From positions 1-44,233 of the forward strand of contig JANQNT010000032.1 of NCBI GenBank assembly GCA_028279445.1: a stretch of DNA of 44,233 nt. The letters run 5' to 3'. Shown here piece by piece: positions 1 to 8,572 of this stretch. Below the pieces are notes generated by a model. It was given only the letters and a program-made list of their open reading frames with translations, did no database searches and was not told where the DNA came from. Source of the DNA: Tepidamorphaceae bacterium. GTDB taxonomy: Bacteria; Pseudomonadota; Alphaproteobacteria; Rhizobiales; Tepidamorphaceae. Each line of letters opens with the position of its first letter. Within the stretch, counting starts at the first letter, position 1. The translations under genes were made by a program, and so were the position numbers.

Positions 1-76
1 ACGCGGCCAGCGCACCCATACCAATGCGCGTACCCGCAAGGGGCCGGCGCGTCCGATTGCAGGCAAGAAAAAATAG
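1..76 (+). CDS. rpsM: 30S ribosomal protein S13, C-terminal end (partial)
   Basis: Reading from base 2 gives a basic tail of 24 residues, ending in KGPARPIAGKKK and a TAG stop at 74-76. The segment QRTHTNARTRKGP is the C-terminal extension typical of ribosomal protein S13, which contacts the P-site tRNA region of the small subunit head. The start of the gene lies outside the window. It sits 72 bp before rpsK, the usual order of the alpha operon (rpsM-rpsK-rpoA-rplQ), so co-transcription is expected. Confidence 0.9.
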   Translation, partial: RGQRTHTNARTRKGPARPIAGKKK

Positions 77-148
77 TTTGGAATAATCCGCTCCGGTGCC
101 GCGCGTTGCATGGCGGCCGGACATTTGAACAGGCAAGAGAGTTAAGGC

Positions 149-538
149 ATGGCCAAGGAAAGAACGCGCGTCCGTCGCCGGGAGAAGAAGAACATCACCT
201 CCGGCGTCGCACATGTCAGCGCGTCGTTCAATAACACCAAGATCACCATTACCGATGCGCAGGGAAATGCGATTTCCTGGTCGTCGGCGGGTGCCATGGG
301 CTTCAAGGGGTCGCGCAAGTCGACGCCTTACGCTGCACAGGTTGCCGCCGAGGATGCGGGCAAGAAGGCAATGGAGCACGGCATGAAGAACCTCGAGGTC
401 GAGGTTCGCGGCCCCGGTTCCGGGCGTGAGTCGGCGCTTCGGGCCTTGTCCGCTGCCGGTTTCACGATCACGTCCATCCGTGACGTAACGCCGATCCCGC
501 ACAACGGATGTCGCCCCCGCAAGCGGCGGCGCGTTTAG
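149..538 (+). CDS. rpsK: 30S ribosomal protein S11
   Basis: This 129-residue protein has the full length of bacterial S11, a component of the 30S platform that lines the mRNA exit channel. The family signatures are visible: [12 protein letters not shown] near the N-terminus, the [17 protein letters not shown] segment in the middle, and the C-terminal end [18 protein letters not shown], which is nearly invariant. A purine-rich stretch (AGAGAGTTAAGG) precedes the ATG. The gene lies between rpsM and rpoA in the standard alpha-operon order, with 122 bp separating it from rpoA. Confidence 0.98.
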   Translation: MAKERTRVRRREKKNITSGVAHVSASFNNTKITITDAQGNAISWSSAGAMGFKGSRKSTPYAAQVAAEDAGKKAMEHGMKNLEVEVRGPGSGRESALRALSAAGFTITSIRDVTPIPHNGCRPRKRRRV

Positions 539-660
539 GATTTCAACCCAGGCTCGCGCGCGTGCAGGCAGGGTGCGCGCCGCGAAACCGGATCATCGGC
601 CGGCCACCCGTTCCGCCGCCGGCACCGTAAACGGTCCGGATCATAAAAGAGGTTACTCAG

Positions 661-1677
661 GTGCTTCAGAAGAATTGGCAAGATCTGATCAAGCCCACAA
701 AGCTGAAAATCAATCCGGGTCTCGATCCCGAGAGCATGGCGACCGTGGTCGCCGAGCCGCTCGAGCGCGGCTTCGGCCTGACGCTGGGCAATGCCCTGCG
801 CCGTGTGCTGCTGTCTTCGCTCCAGGGGGCCGCGATTACCTCCGTGCATATCGACGGCGTCCTGCACGAATTCTCGTCGATCCCCGGCGTGCGCGAGGAT
901 GTGACGGACATCGTCCTGAACATCAAGGAAATCGCCCTTCGTCAGCATAGCGAAGGCGTGAAGCGCATGGTTCTTAAGAAGGAAGGCCCGGCTGTCGCGG
1001 TGGCGGCGGATATCGAGGCCACCTCCGAGATCGATATCCTCAATCCGGACCATGTGATCTGCACCCTCGACGAGGGCGCATCGATCCGTATGGAGTTCAC
1101 CACCGATACCGGCAAGGGCTATGTGCCGGCCGAGCGGAACCGTCCCGACGATGCGCCGATCGGCCTGGTGCCGGTGGACAGCCTGTTTTCGCCGGTCCGC
1201 AAGGTGTCTTACCGGGTCGAGAACACCCGTGAGGGACAGATCCTCGACTATGACAAGCTGATCATGGACATCGAGACCGACGGGTCGGTGAAACCCGACG
1301 ATGCGGTGGCTCTCGCCGCGCGGATCCTGCAGGATCAGCTGGCGATCTTCGTGAATTTCGAAGAGCCGCGCAAAGAGGTCGTCGAGGAAGAGCAGCCGGA
1401 ACTGGAGTTCAATGCGGCACTGCTCAAGAAGGTCGACGAGCTGGAACTGTCGGTCCGTTCGGCAAACTGTCTGAAGAACGACAACATCGTCTATATCGGC
1501 GATTTGATCCAGAAGACGGAAGCGGAGATGCTGCGCACGCCGAACTTCGGCCGCAAGTCGCTGAACGAGATCAAGGAAGTGCTGGCGCAGATGGGCCTGC
1601 ACCTGGGCATGGAAGTGAGCGGCTGGCCGCCGGAGAACATCGAGGACCTGGCCAAGCGCTACGAGGAACACTACTAA
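661..1677 (+). CDS. rpoA: DNA-directed RNA polymerase subunit alpha
   Basis: The product is 338 aa, the normal length for proteobacterial RpoA. The N-terminal domain (about residues 1-235) carries the dimerisation motif [17 protein letters not shown] that nucleates RNA polymerase assembly. An acidic linker follows ([12 protein letters not shown]). The C-terminal domain (about 255-325) binds UP elements and activators, and includes [14 protein letters not shown] and [16 protein letters not shown]. The start is GTG at 661, preceded by AAAGAGGT. Its place between rpsK and rplQ is the canonical context. Confidence 0.98.
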   Translation: MLQKNWQDLIKPTKLKINPGLDPESMATVVAEPLERGFGLTLGNALRRVLLSSLQGAAITSVHIDGVLHEFSSIPGVREDVTDIVLNIKEIALRQHSEGVKRMVLKKEGPAVAVAADIEATSEIDILNPDHVICTLDEGASIRMEFTTDTGKGYVPAERNRPDDAPIGLVPVDSLFSPVRKVSYRVENTREGQILDYDKLIMDIETDGSVKPDDAVALAARILQDQLAIFVNFEEPRKEVVEEEQPELEFNAALLKKVDELELSVRSANCLKNDNIVYIGDLIQKTEAEMLRTPNFGRKSLNEIKEVLAQMGLHLGMEVSGWPPENIEDLAKRYEEHY

Positions 1678-1709
1678 AGGCGCGCAAACGCCCCACGGAG
1701 ACCAGTACG

Positions 1710-2150
1710 ATGCGTCACGGCAAATCCGGACGGAAGCTCAACCGCACCGCGAGCCACCGCAAGGCGATGTTCGCCAATATGGCGGCCTCGCTGCTGCGCC
1801 ATGAGCAGATCGTCACCACGCTGCCGAAGGCCAAGGACCTGCGGCCGGTGGTCGACAAGCTGATCACGCTCGGCAAGCGCGGCGACCTGCATGCGCGCCG
1901 CCAGGCGATCGCCCAGATCCGCGACGAGGAGGTTGTCTCCAAGCTCTTCGAAACGCTCGGGCCGCGCTACAAGGACCGCAACGGCGGTTATACACGCGTG
2001 CTGAAGGCCGGCTTCCGCCACGGCGACAATGCCGCGGTCGCGGTCATCGAACTGGTCGACCGGGACACAGAGGCCAAGGGCGCCGAAGATCGCGCCCGCC
2101 AGGAGGCGCTGGAAGCGGAGATGGAAGAGGCCGCCGCGCCCGCCGCCTGA
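1710..2150 (+). CDS. rplQ: 50S ribosomal protein L17
   Basis: L17 is a large-subunit protein near the peptide exit tunnel. The 146-residue product opens with [20 protein letters not shown], the highly conserved L17 start, and contains the [18 protein letters not shown] and [10 protein letters not shown] segments. The alanine- and glutamate-rich tail after about residue 120 is an extension common in alphaproteobacterial L17. It is the last gene of the operon, 32 bp after rpoA, and is followed by a strong hairpin terminator. Confidence 0.98.
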   Translation: MRHGKSGRKLNRTASHRKAMFANMAASLLRHEQIVTTLPKAKDLRPVVDKLITLGKRGDLHARRQAIAQIRDEEVVSKLFETLGPRYKDRNGGYTRVLKAGFRHGDNAAVAVIELVDRDTEAKGAEDRARQEALEAEMEEAAAPAA

Positions 2151-2175
2151 GCCAACCGCAGGCAGACATTATCGA

Positions 2176-2210
2176 CGGCTCCCGGACACATGGTGTCCGG
2201 GAGCCGTTTT
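2176..2210 (+). terminator. Rho-independent terminator of the alpha ribosomal operon
   Basis: A perfect 14-bp inverted repeat (CGGCTCCCGGACAC at 2176-2189 and its complement at 2193-2206) with a 3-nt loop is followed directly by TTTT. It lies 25 bp after the rplQ stop. There is no T run on the other strand, so it should work only for the forward operon and not for the converging decarboxylase gene. Confidence 0.92.
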
Positions 2211-2225
2211 CGTATGGGCCTGGTT

Positions 2226-2296
2226 CAGGCGCTGCCTCGTCAGGTGCTGCCTCGTCAGGTGCTGACTGGTCAGCCGCTGACTTGGTCAGGCGCTGA
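2226..2296. repeat. Minisatellite of 15-16 bp units
   Basis: About 4.7 head-to-tail copies of a unit beginning CAGGYGCTG start at 2226, 2241, 2256, 2271 and 2287. The first two units (CAGGCGCTGCCTCGT and CAGGTGCTGCCTCGT) differ at one base; later units diverge further and one gains a base. The last copy overlaps the final codons and stop of the reverse-strand decarboxylase gene. No coding or regulatory role is apparent. Confidence 0.85.
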
Positions 2297-3491
2297 GAAT
2301 GTCGTCGACGGCCACCACCGGCACCGCCCCATAGCCGTTGAAGCGGGTCAGCGTGGCCGGCCCGTAGGCGCCCAGCAGGCCGAACTCGATGCGGTCGCCG
2401 GGCATCGTATCGGCGGGCAGGAGCAGGGGCCTGGTCAAGCGGTCGACCGGATCGCAGGTGGGTCCGAACGCGGTGACCGGAACCGCGTCACCCTCCTGCA
2501 GCCTGTCGCCGCGCCAGACCCGCGCGGGCAGGTCGACCGGCATCACCATCAGTTCCTGGAAGCCGCCGTAGACACCGTCGGCCAGATGCAGTGTTCCGTC
2601 GGCGCGCCGGTGCTTGACACTGGCCAGCAGTGACATCGCGGGCGCGGCTATGGCCCGGCCGGGCTCGCATTCAAGCCCGGTGCGCCGCGGGTCGAAGTGC
2701 GTCCGCCAGCACGCTTCGATTGCCGCGAAGAAGGCCTCCAGCGGCGGCATCGGCTGGCATGCATAGGGCGCGGGGAAGCCACCGCCGACATTGAGCACCT
2801 CCGGCGTCACGCCCGCTGTCGCGCAGGCCTGCGCGGCACGCGCGATCAGGTCCGTGTAGGCGCTGGGGTCCAGACATTGCGAGCCGGCGTGGAAGGTGAT
2901 GGCGGGCGTCACGCCATGCGCGACGGCCGCGCTCAGCAGATCGGTCGCCTCATCCGGCGTCGCACCGAACTTGCCGGTGAAGTCCTGGCCACCGGCGTTG
3001 CGCTCCGCACGCAGCCGCACCGCGACCTCGTAGCCGGTCAGATCGCCGGCAGAGGCGATCAGGCGGTTAAACCCGGCCCTGTCATCGACCGCGAAACGGC
3101 GGCAACCGAAATCGTGGATCGCGGCATTCTCCTCGGCCGGCGAGCGAATCGGATTGTGATAGTTCAACTTCGCGGACGGCACGACCGAGCGCACCAGCGC
3201 CATCTCGTCGGGGGAGGCGACATCGAAGGTGTCGATGCCGGTTGCCGCAAACGTCGCGATGACCTGCGGCACCGGGCAGGCCTTGACGGCGAAGGTCGTA
3301 CGGCCGGCGAAACGATCGAGGAAGCGATCCGCGGCCTGCCGCGCATTAGGCTCTGAGAAGCAGAACACGGCCCCGTCCGGTTTCCGCGTACGGATCAGTT
3401 CCGACACATCGCGGAAGCGTGGTCTTCTGCCTGGGGGCGACGCCGATGCGGCGCCGGCACATGCCTCGGCGGGCATGACGGTCTGGTTCAT
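2286..3491 (-). CDS. Ornithine/lysine-type PLP-dependent decarboxylase (fold III)
   Basis: This 401-aa enzyme belongs to the alanine-racemase-fold basic amino acid decarboxylases, which make polyamine precursors such as putrescine from ornithine. The PLP lysine is in FAVKACP (Lys70). The glycine loop GGGFPAPY and the EPGR phosphate-binding motif are present. The catalytic cysteine lies in GPTCDPVD (Cys346), the ODC signature at the dimer interface. The ATG at 3491 is preceded by AGAGGAGC at good spacing, so it is preferred to a start 9 codons upstream. It is divergent from an Lrp/AsnC regulator. Bacterial members may act on ornithine, lysine or both, and the sequence alone does not settle this. 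Confidence 0.88.
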   Translation of the reverse strand: MNQTVMPAEACAGAASASPPGRRPRFRDVSELIRTRKPDGAVFCFSEPNARQAADRFLDRFAGRTTFAVKACPVPQVIATFAATGIDTFDVASPDEMALVRSVVPSAKLNYHNPIRSPAEENAAIHDFGCRRFAVDDRAGFNRLIASAGDLTGYEVAVRLRAERNAGGQDFTGKFGATPDEATDLLSAAVAHGVTPAITFHAGSQCLDPSAYTDLIARAAQACATAGVTPEVLNVGGGFPAPYACQPMPPLEAFFAAIEACWRTHFDPRRTGLECEPGRAIAAPAMSLLASVKHRRADGTLHLADGVYGGFQELMVMPVDLPARVWRGDRLQEGDAVPVTAFGPTCDPVDRLTRPLLLPADTMPGDRIEFGLLGAYGPATLTRFNGYGAVPVVAVDDILSA

Positions 3492-3592
3492 GGGGTGCTC
3501 CTCTTGCGGCGCCTGCACACGTCTTTGCGGCGTGCTTTGCGCGTGACCAAGGGAGGGTGCCGACCAGGGTCGCCGGACAAAAGACGTCAGAA

Positions 3593-3623
3593 TTGCTCAC
3601 TTCACCGAAAATGCTGATATAAT
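3593..3623 (+). promoter_or_regulatory. Candidate promoter of the Lrp/AsnC gene
   Basis: A perfect TATAAT hexamer at 3618-3623 lies 34 bp before the regulator's ATG. The best upstream hexamer is TTGCTC at 3593-3598, with a rather long 19-bp spacer. The stretch is clearly richer in A+T than its surroundings. Prediction from sequence only. Confidence 0.4.
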
Positions 3624-3634
3624 GCCGGATTGAT

Positions 3635-3647
3635 CGGCAATTTGCCG
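3635..3647. promoter_or_regulatory. Candidate operator: short palindrome before the Lrp/AsnC gene
   Basis: CGGCAA-T-TTGCCG is a perfect 6+6 bp inverted repeat around one central base. It lies 10 bp upstream of the regulator's start codon and downstream of its candidate -10 box. Lrp/AsnC proteins commonly bind such dyads and repress themselves. Autoregulation, and control of the divergent decarboxylase, are inferences. Confidence 0.4.
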
Positions 3648-3656
3648 ACTGCAGGT

Positions 3657-4118
3657 ATGAAATCGATGGACCAGCTTCCTGCATTGACCGACAAGGACGA
3701 GGCCCTGATCGGGCTACTGCGCGCCAACGGACGGGAGTCGGTGGCCAACCTGGCGCGCAAGCTCGGTCTGTCGCGCTCTTCGGTGCAGGATCGGCTGCGG
3801 CGGCTGGAATCCTGCGGGGTCATTGCCGGGTACACCGTGCGGCTGGCGCCGGCCGCCGTCGCCGGCATCCGCGCCCATGTGATGATCGAGGTTCAGCCGC
3901 AGGCGGCGGCTGCGCTGATCGTGGCGCTCAGGTCCGAGCCGATGGTGGAGACCCTGCACACGGTCAGCGGTAAATGCGACTTGGTCGCGCTGGTTGCCGC
4001 GTGCACGACGCAACGCCTCGACCAGTGGCTCGACCGTCTGGCGGAATTCGATGGGGTGATCCGCACCGAATCCGCCATAATCCTGTCGTCAAAACTGGAC
4101 CGGCGCTCAGGCGGCTGA
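3657..4118 (+). CDS. Lrp/AsnC family transcriptional regulator
   Basis: The 153-aa product has the two-domain Lrp layout. An N-terminal helix-turn-helix occupies about residues 5-60 (ALIGLLRANGRESVANLARK, then GLSRSSVQDRLRRLE). A C-terminal RAM ligand-binding domain includes VMIEVQPQAAAALIV and HTVSGKCDLVALV. These proteins sense amino acids and control their metabolism. The ATG at 3657 was chosen over a TTG at 3630, which would fall inside the palindrome and lacks a ribosome site. Divergence from the decarboxylase suggests it controls that gene in response to ornithine, lysine or a related amino acid. Confidence 0.88.
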   Translation: MKSMDQLPALTDKDEALIGLLRANGRESVANLARKLGLSRSSVQDRLRRLESCGVIAGYTVRLAPAAVAGIRAHVMIEVQPQAAAALIVALRSEPMVETLHTVSGKCDLVALVAACTTQRLDQWLDRLAEFDGVIRTESAIILSSKLDRRSGG

Positions 4119-4160
4119 ACGTACGCGCGCCGCAACTCAAAACCCACACGGAAGCGGATC

Positions 4161-5585
4161 ATGGTCTCCACGATACGCGTTGGTTTGCTGGCCTGCCTTG
4201 CGCTCCTGATCGGAGCACCCGCGCCAGCATATGCCGAAGCCCCGCAGGCAGAAGGCTCTCAGGTTCCCGGAAGCCGCGCGGAGATCGGTCTGACCTTCGC
4301 GCCGGTGGTCCGGCAGGCCGCGCCCGCGGTGGTCAACGTCTACGCCTCGCGGCGGGTGCAGCAGCGCCGTCCGGCGATCTTCGATGACCCCTTCTTCCGC
4401 CGTTTCTTCGACGGGCCGGGCTTCAACGCACCGCGCGAACGGGTGCAGAATTCGCTCGGCTCCGGCGTCATCGTGCGCGGCGACGGGCTCATCGTCACCA
4501 ACCACCACGTCATCCAGGGTGCCGACGAGGTGCGCGTGGTGCTGTCGGACCGGCGCGAGTTCGATGCCGAGATCATGCTGACCGACGAGGGGACCGATCT
4601 GGCGGTACTGCGCATCGCCGAGCCGCCCGCTGATCTGCCCGTCATCGGCCTGGCACCGTCCGATACGCTGGAGGTCGGCGATCTGGTGCTGGCGATCGGC
4701 AATCCCTTCGGCGTCGGACAGACCGTGACCGGCGGTATCGTCTCGGCGGTGGCGCGCACGCAGGGCGGCATCACCGATCTCGATTTCTTCATCCAGACCG
4801 ACGCGGCCATCAATCCGGGCAATTCCGGCGGCGCGCTGGTGGATATGGCCGGCCGGCTGGTCGGCATCAACACGGCGATCTTCTCGCGCTCCGGCGGCTC
4901 CATCGGCATCGGCTTCGCGATTCCCTCCGAGATGGTGGAACTGGTGGTGGCGTCGGCCGATGGCGGACGGGTGCTGCGGCCGTGGTTCGGGGCGAGGGTG
5001 CAGGGCGTGACGGCGGAAATCGCCGAGACGTTGGGGCTGGAGCGCCCGCTTGGCGTGCTGGTGGCCGATGTGAGCACTGGTGGGCCGGCGGATGCGGCGG
5101 GGCTGCGGGTCGGTGATGTCATCACCGCGGTGGACGGGCGTGAGGTTACCGATGAAGCGAGTTTCCGCTATCGCTTCGCCTCGCGCGGGCTTGATGGCGA
5201 GGCGCTGCTGAGTCTGCTCCGGTCGGGCCGCGAGCAATCGGTGCAGGTCGCGTTGATCCCGGCGCCCGAGGAACCGGCGCGCGATCTGCGCGTCATCGAG
5301 ACGCCGTCGCCGCTGGCCGGTGCGGAGATCGCCAACCTGTCTCCGGCGGTCGCCGAGGAACTGCGGCTGGATACCGAGCAGTCCGGCGTCGTCATCACCC
5401 GCATCGCGCGGCGTTCGCCCGCCGCGCGCTCCGGCTTCCGGCCAGGCGACATCATCGTCTCTCTGAACGGCGAACGGATCGAGACGAGCCGGCAGTTGCA
5501 GAGCGCGGTGACGCCCGGCACGCGCCTGTGGCGGTTGCGCGTGCAGCGCGGAAACCGTGTCTCCGACATGGTGTTTGGTGGCTAA
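4161..5585 (+). CDS. Do-family periplasmic serine endoprotease (DegP/DegQ-like)
   Basis: This 474-aa HtrA-type protease and chaperone handles misfolded envelope proteins. A signal peptide covers residues 1-25 (GLLACLALLIG core, AYA-EA cleavage). The catalytic triad is His116 (IVTNHHVI), Asp146 (TDLAVL) and Ser222 (NPGNSGGAL). Two PDZ domains follow, at about residues 270-365 and 385-470; the first has GGPADAAGLRVGDVI and the second RSPAARSGFRPGDII. It starts 42 bp after the Lrp gene and 20 bp before rarA, at the head of a forward gene train. DegP, DegQ and MucD cannot be told apart here. Confidence 0.93.
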   Translation: MVSTIRVGLLACLALLIGAPAPAYAEAPQAEGSQVPGSRAEIGLTFAPVVRQAAPAVVNVYASRRVQQRRPAIFDDPFFRRFFDGPGFNAPRERVQNSLGSGVIVRGDGLIVTNHHVIQGADEVRVVLSDRREFDAEIMLTDEGTDLAVLRIAEPPADLPVIGLAPSDTLEVGDLVLAIGNPFGVGQTVTGGIVSAVARTQGGITDLDFFIQTDAAINPGNSGGALVDMAGRLVGINTAIFSRSGGSIGIGFAIPSEMVELVVASADGGRVLRPWFGARVQGVTAEIAETLGLERPLGVLVADVSTGGPADAAGLRVGDVITAVDGREVTDEASFRYRFASRGLDGEALLSLLRSGREQSVQVALIPAPEEPARDLRVIETPSPLAGAEIANLSPAVAEELRLDTEQSGVVITRIARRSPAARSGFRPGDIIVSLNGERIETSRQLQSAVTPGTRLWRLRVQRGNRVSDMVFGG

Positions 5586-5605
5586 AGCGCCTATTTCAAC
5601 TGACC

Positions 5606-6919
5606 ATGGCCAATCTGTTTGAAGCCGCAGGTCTATCAGACGACGCGCCGCGACCGCTCGCCGATCGCTTGCGCCCGCGCAACCTTGCCGAAATCGCCGG
5701 GCAGGATCATCTCGTCGGTCCCGATGGTATCGTCACGCGCATGCTCGCCTCCGGCACGCTCGGCTCGCTGGTGTTCTGGGGGCCGCCTGGTACCGGCAAG
5801 ACCACGCTGGCGCGATTGCTGGCCGACGAGACCGATCTTCACTTCGAGCAGATTTCGGCAATTTTCTCTGGAGTCAATGACTTAAAGCAAGTCTTTGCTG
5901 CGGCGCCCGAACGGCGGATGACCGGCAAGGGTACGTTGCTCTTCGTCGACGAAATCCACCGGTTCAACCGCGCGCAGCTCGATTCCTTCCTGCCGGTGAT
6001 GGAGGACGGCACCATCACCCTGGTCGGCGCGACGACGGAGAATCCCTCCTTCGAACTCAATGCGGCGCTGCTGTCGCGGGCCCATGTGCTGACCTTCCAG
6101 CCGCTCGATGCGCCGGCGCTTGGGAAACTGCTTCAGCGCGCCGAAGAGGACACCGGGTCGCCCTTGCCGCTGGACGATGAGGCCCGTGCCGCGCTGATCC
6201 GCATGGCCGATGGCGACGGGCGCGCGGTGCTGACGCTGGCCGAGGACGTGCTGCGCGCCGCACGCGAGGGCGAGGTCTTTGACGCGCAGGCCGTGCAATC
6301 GGTGGTGCAGCGGCGCGCGCCGGTCTACGACAAGTCGCAGGACGGCCACTACAACCTGATCTCCGCACTGCACAAGTCGGTGCGCGGGTCCGATCCCGAT
6401 GCGGCGTTGTACTATCTGGCGCGCATGTTCGACGCCGGCGAAGACCCGCTCTACATCGCCCGCCGGGTGGTGCGCATGGCCAGCGAGGACATCGGTCTCG
6501 CCGATCCGCAGGCGCTCGCCGTGACCATCGCGGCACGCGATGCGTATCAGTTTCTCGGCACGCCGGAAGGCGAGTTGGCGATTGCCCAGGCGGTCGTCTA
6601 TCTGGCGGTGGCGCCGAAATCGAATGCCTCCTACACCGCCTTCAAGCAGGCGATGAAGATGGCGAAGGAGGCCGGCTCCCTGCCGCCGCCCAAGCACATC
6701 CTCAATGCGCCGACGAAGCTGATGAAGGACGAGGGCTACGGCTCCGGCTATGATTACGACCACGATGCGCCGGATGCGTTTTCCGGCCAGGACTACTTTC
6801 CCGAGGCGCTTGGACGGCAGACATTCTACGAACCGCCCGACCGGGGCTTTGAACGGGATATCCGCAAGCGCCTGGAGTGGTTTGCCAGGAAGCGCCAGGA
6901 ACGGGCCGGGCAGGGGTAG
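5606..6919 (+). CDS. rarA: Replication-associated recombination protein A (AAA+ ATPase)
   Basis: RarA/MgsA acts at stalled replication forks. The 437-aa product carries Walker A GPPGTGKTTLA (residues 59-69), Walker B LLFVDEIHRFN (111-121) and the NAALLSR segment with the arginine finger (Arg158). The C-terminal clamp-loader-like tetramerisation region includes HYNLISALHKSVRGSDPDA and FLGTPEGELAIAQA, both characteristic of the family. The start is the ATG of MANLFEAAG at 5606, 20 bp after the protease gene; an in-frame upstream extension would overlap that gene and looks unrelated. Confidence 0.95.
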   Translation: MANLFEAAGLSDDAPRPLADRLRPRNLAEIAGQDHLVGPDGIVTRMLASGTLGSLVFWGPPGTGKTTLARLLADETDLHFEQISAIFSGVNDLKQVFAAAPERRMTGKGTLLFVDEIHRFNRAQLDSFLPVMEDGTITLVGATTENPSFELNAALLSRAHVLTFQPLDAPALGKLLQRAEEDTGSPLPLDDEARAALIRMADGDGRAVLTLAEDVLRAAREGEVFDAQAVQSVVQRRAPVYDKSQDGHYNLISALHKSVRGSDPDAALYYLARMFDAGEDPLYIARRVVRMASEDIGLADPQALAVTIAARDAYQFLGTPEGELAIAQAVVYLAVAPKSNASYTAFKQAMKMAKEAGSLPPPKHILNAPTKLMKDEGYGSGYDYDHDAPDAFSGQDYFPEALGRQTFYEPPDRGFERDIRKRLEWFARKRQERAGQG

Positions 6920-6922
6920 GGG

Positions 6923-7315
6923 ATGCAGGCGGTTTCACTCACAGCCTTCGCCAGCGTTGCCGCTGGCGGTGCCATCGGCGCAAGCCTGCGCTACGCCGTC
7001 GGTCTGTGGACGTTGCGGGCTTTCGGCCCTGCGTTTCCCTGGGGCACGCTGATCGTCAACGTGGTCGGGTCGTTCCTGATCGCCTGCGTGGTGGAGTTCG
7101 TCGCCACCCGCGCCGGCGCGGGGCCGGCCTTGCGGCTGTTTCTGGCGACCGGTGTGCTTGGGGGGTTCACGACGTTTTCGGCCTTTTCGCTCGACACGCT
7201 GGCGCTGGCCGAACGCGGCGAGACCGGACTGGCCTTCCTTTACGTCGTCGGATCGGTGGGGCTCTCGGTCGGTGCGTGTCTTGCCGGGCTGGTGCTGGCG
7301 CGGAGCGTGCTGTGA
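6923..7315 (+). CDS. crcB: Fluoride efflux channel CrcB/Fluc
   Basis: A 130-aa membrane protein with four predicted transmembrane helices, the length of Fluc channels that export fluoride as dual-topology dimers. Family marks are GGAIGASLRYAVG near the N-terminus, WGTLIVNVVGSFLIA, and GGFTTFSAFSLDT in the third helix. It begins 3 bp after rarA and its TGA overlaps the GTG of the next gene, so it is translated within the train. No fluoride riboswitch is seen directly upstream. Confidence 0.93.
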   Translation: MQAVSLTAFASVAAGGAIGASLRYAVGLWTLRAFGPAFPWGTLIVNVVGSFLIACVVEFVATRAGAGPALRLFLATGVLGGFTTFSAFSLDTLALAERGETGLAFLYVVGSVGLSVGACLAGLVLARSVL

Positions 7316-8310
7316 GCGGGGTCAGGACCGTCAACGTCCGCGATACGGAAGACGGCATGCGGCTCGACCGCTGGTTCCGCGAGCGCTATCCGGCCCTTGC
7401 CCACGGCGCGTTGCAGAAACTGCTGCGCACCGGACAGGTTCGCGTCGACGGTGCGCGCGCCAAGGCTAACCAGAGGATCACTGCCGGACAGGACGTGCGC
7501 GTCCCGCCGGGCGTGCCCGATGCCGACGCCGCGCCGGTCCGGCGCCATCATGGGCCGAGCCCCGACGACAGGCGGCTGATCGCCGACATCACTCTGTATG
7601 AGGACGCCGACATCCTGGTGCTGAACAAGCCCGCCGGCCTGGCGGTGCAGGGCGGCACCAGGACCGCGCGGCACATCGACGGCATTCTGGCGCAGATGGG
7701 CGAAGGGGAACGGCGGCCGCGGCTGGTGCACCGGCTCGACCGCGACACTTCCGGTGTGCTGGTCGTTGCCCGGCGGCGCAACATCGCCGCGCGCATGGGA
7801 CAAGCGTTTTCCGCCCGCTCGGTGCGCAAGATCTACTGGGCGGTGACCGCCGGTGTGCCGGAACCGGCGCAGGGGCGCATCGCGCTCGATCTGATCAAGG
7901 CCGCCGGCCGCGACGGCGACCGGGTGCGGCCGGCCCGCGACGACGAGCGCGACGATGCGCAGCACGCGGTGACCCACTATTCGGTGGTGGAGCGCACCGG
8001 CAACGTGGCCGCATGGGTCAGCCTGAAACCGGTGACCGGCCGCCAGCACCAGTTGCGGGCGCATCTGGCGGCGATCGGCGCGCCGATCCTCGGCGACAAC
8101 AAGTATGGCGGCGACGACCGCGTCCCGAACGTGCTGGAAAACCGCCTGCATCTGCATGCGCGCCGCGTCACCTTCGCCCATCCGCGCGAGGACCGGGAGG
8201 TGGACGTGACGGCGCCGCCGCCAGCGCATATGGTCGCCGCCTTCTCGTTCTTCGGTTTCGACCTCTCGGTTGCCGAAGCGGTGGACGCTGCGGTCGCCGA
8301 GAGCCGCTGA
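7312..8310 (+). CDS. RluA/RluC-family pseudouridine synthase
   Basis: The 332-aa enzyme has an N-terminal S4 RNA-binding domain (about residues 15-65, ALQKLLRTGQVRVDG). The RluA-type catalytic domain follows, with LVLNKPAGLAVQGG and the active-site motif HRLDRDTSGVL (catalytic Asp143). The later segments GRQHQLRAHLA and GAPILGDNKYGG are also typical. This layout matches RluC, which modifies 23S rRNA, although RluD-like specificity is not excluded. The start is GTG at 7312, overlapping the crcB stop by 4 nt. The RHHGPSPDD stretch between the S4 and catalytic domains is a linker. Confidence 0.9.
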   Translation: MSGVRTVNVRDTEDGMRLDRWFRERYPALAHGALQKLLRTGQVRVDGARAKANQRITAGQDVRVPPGVPDADAAPVRRHHGPSPDDRRLIADITLYEDADILVLNKPAGLAVQGGTRTARHIDGILAQMGEGERRPRLVHRLDRDTSGVLVVARRRNIAARMGQAFSARSVRKIYWAVTAGVPEPAQGRIALDLIKAAGRDGDRVRPARDDERDDAQHAVTHYSVVERTGNVAAWVSLKPVTGRQHQLRAHLAAIGAPILGDNKYGGDDRVPNVLENRLHLHARRVTFAHPREDREVDVTAPPPAHMVAAFSFFGFDLSVAEAVDAAVAESR

Positions 8311-8326
8311 AGGGAAGGGCGCGCGC

Positions 8327-8572
8327 ATGTTCTGGCCCGATTATCTGCTCGTCTTCCTGTTCCTGGTGATCGTCGCGCTGGTGGTGTTTCTCACGCGCCA
8401 GCAGACCCGCCGCTGGATGAACCGGGCCGGGCAGGGCGAGGATACTGCGCTGAAGGAGTTGATCGCCGAACTGAAGCGCACCAACGACCAGCTTGAACGC
8501 ATCGCCGGAGATCACGAGCGGCGCATCGCGGTTCTGGAATCCTCCGGCGAGGACGGGGACGGCAAGCCATGA
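8327..8572 (+). CDS. Small membrane protein with coiled-coil tail
   Basis: An 81-aa protein whose N-terminus is one hydrophobic helix (LLVFLFLVIVALVVFL, residues 7-22). A charged, heptad-like cytoplasmic segment follows (ELIAELKRTNDQLERIAGDH, then ERRIAVLE). The layout resembles PspB-like and other anchored coiled-coil proteins, but no family signature is certain. The ATG at 8327 was chosen because the longer upstream reading overlaps the pseudouridine synthase gene. Its stop overlaps the next start in an ATGA, implying translational coupling with the HAD phosphatase. Confidence 0.7.
   Translation: MFWPDYLLVFLFLVIVALVVFLTRQQTRRWMNRAGQGEDTALKELIAELKRTNDQLERIAGDHERRIAVLESSGEDGDGKP

Noticed and set aside
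535-1671. 378-codon open frame antisense to rpoA
   Set aside because: Composition typical of a reverse-complement shadow; the forward frame is a conserved housekeeping gene.
6900-6922. Possible fluoride riboswitch before crcB
   Set aside because: Only 3 bp separate rarA from crcB, leaving no room for the aptamer outside coding sequence.
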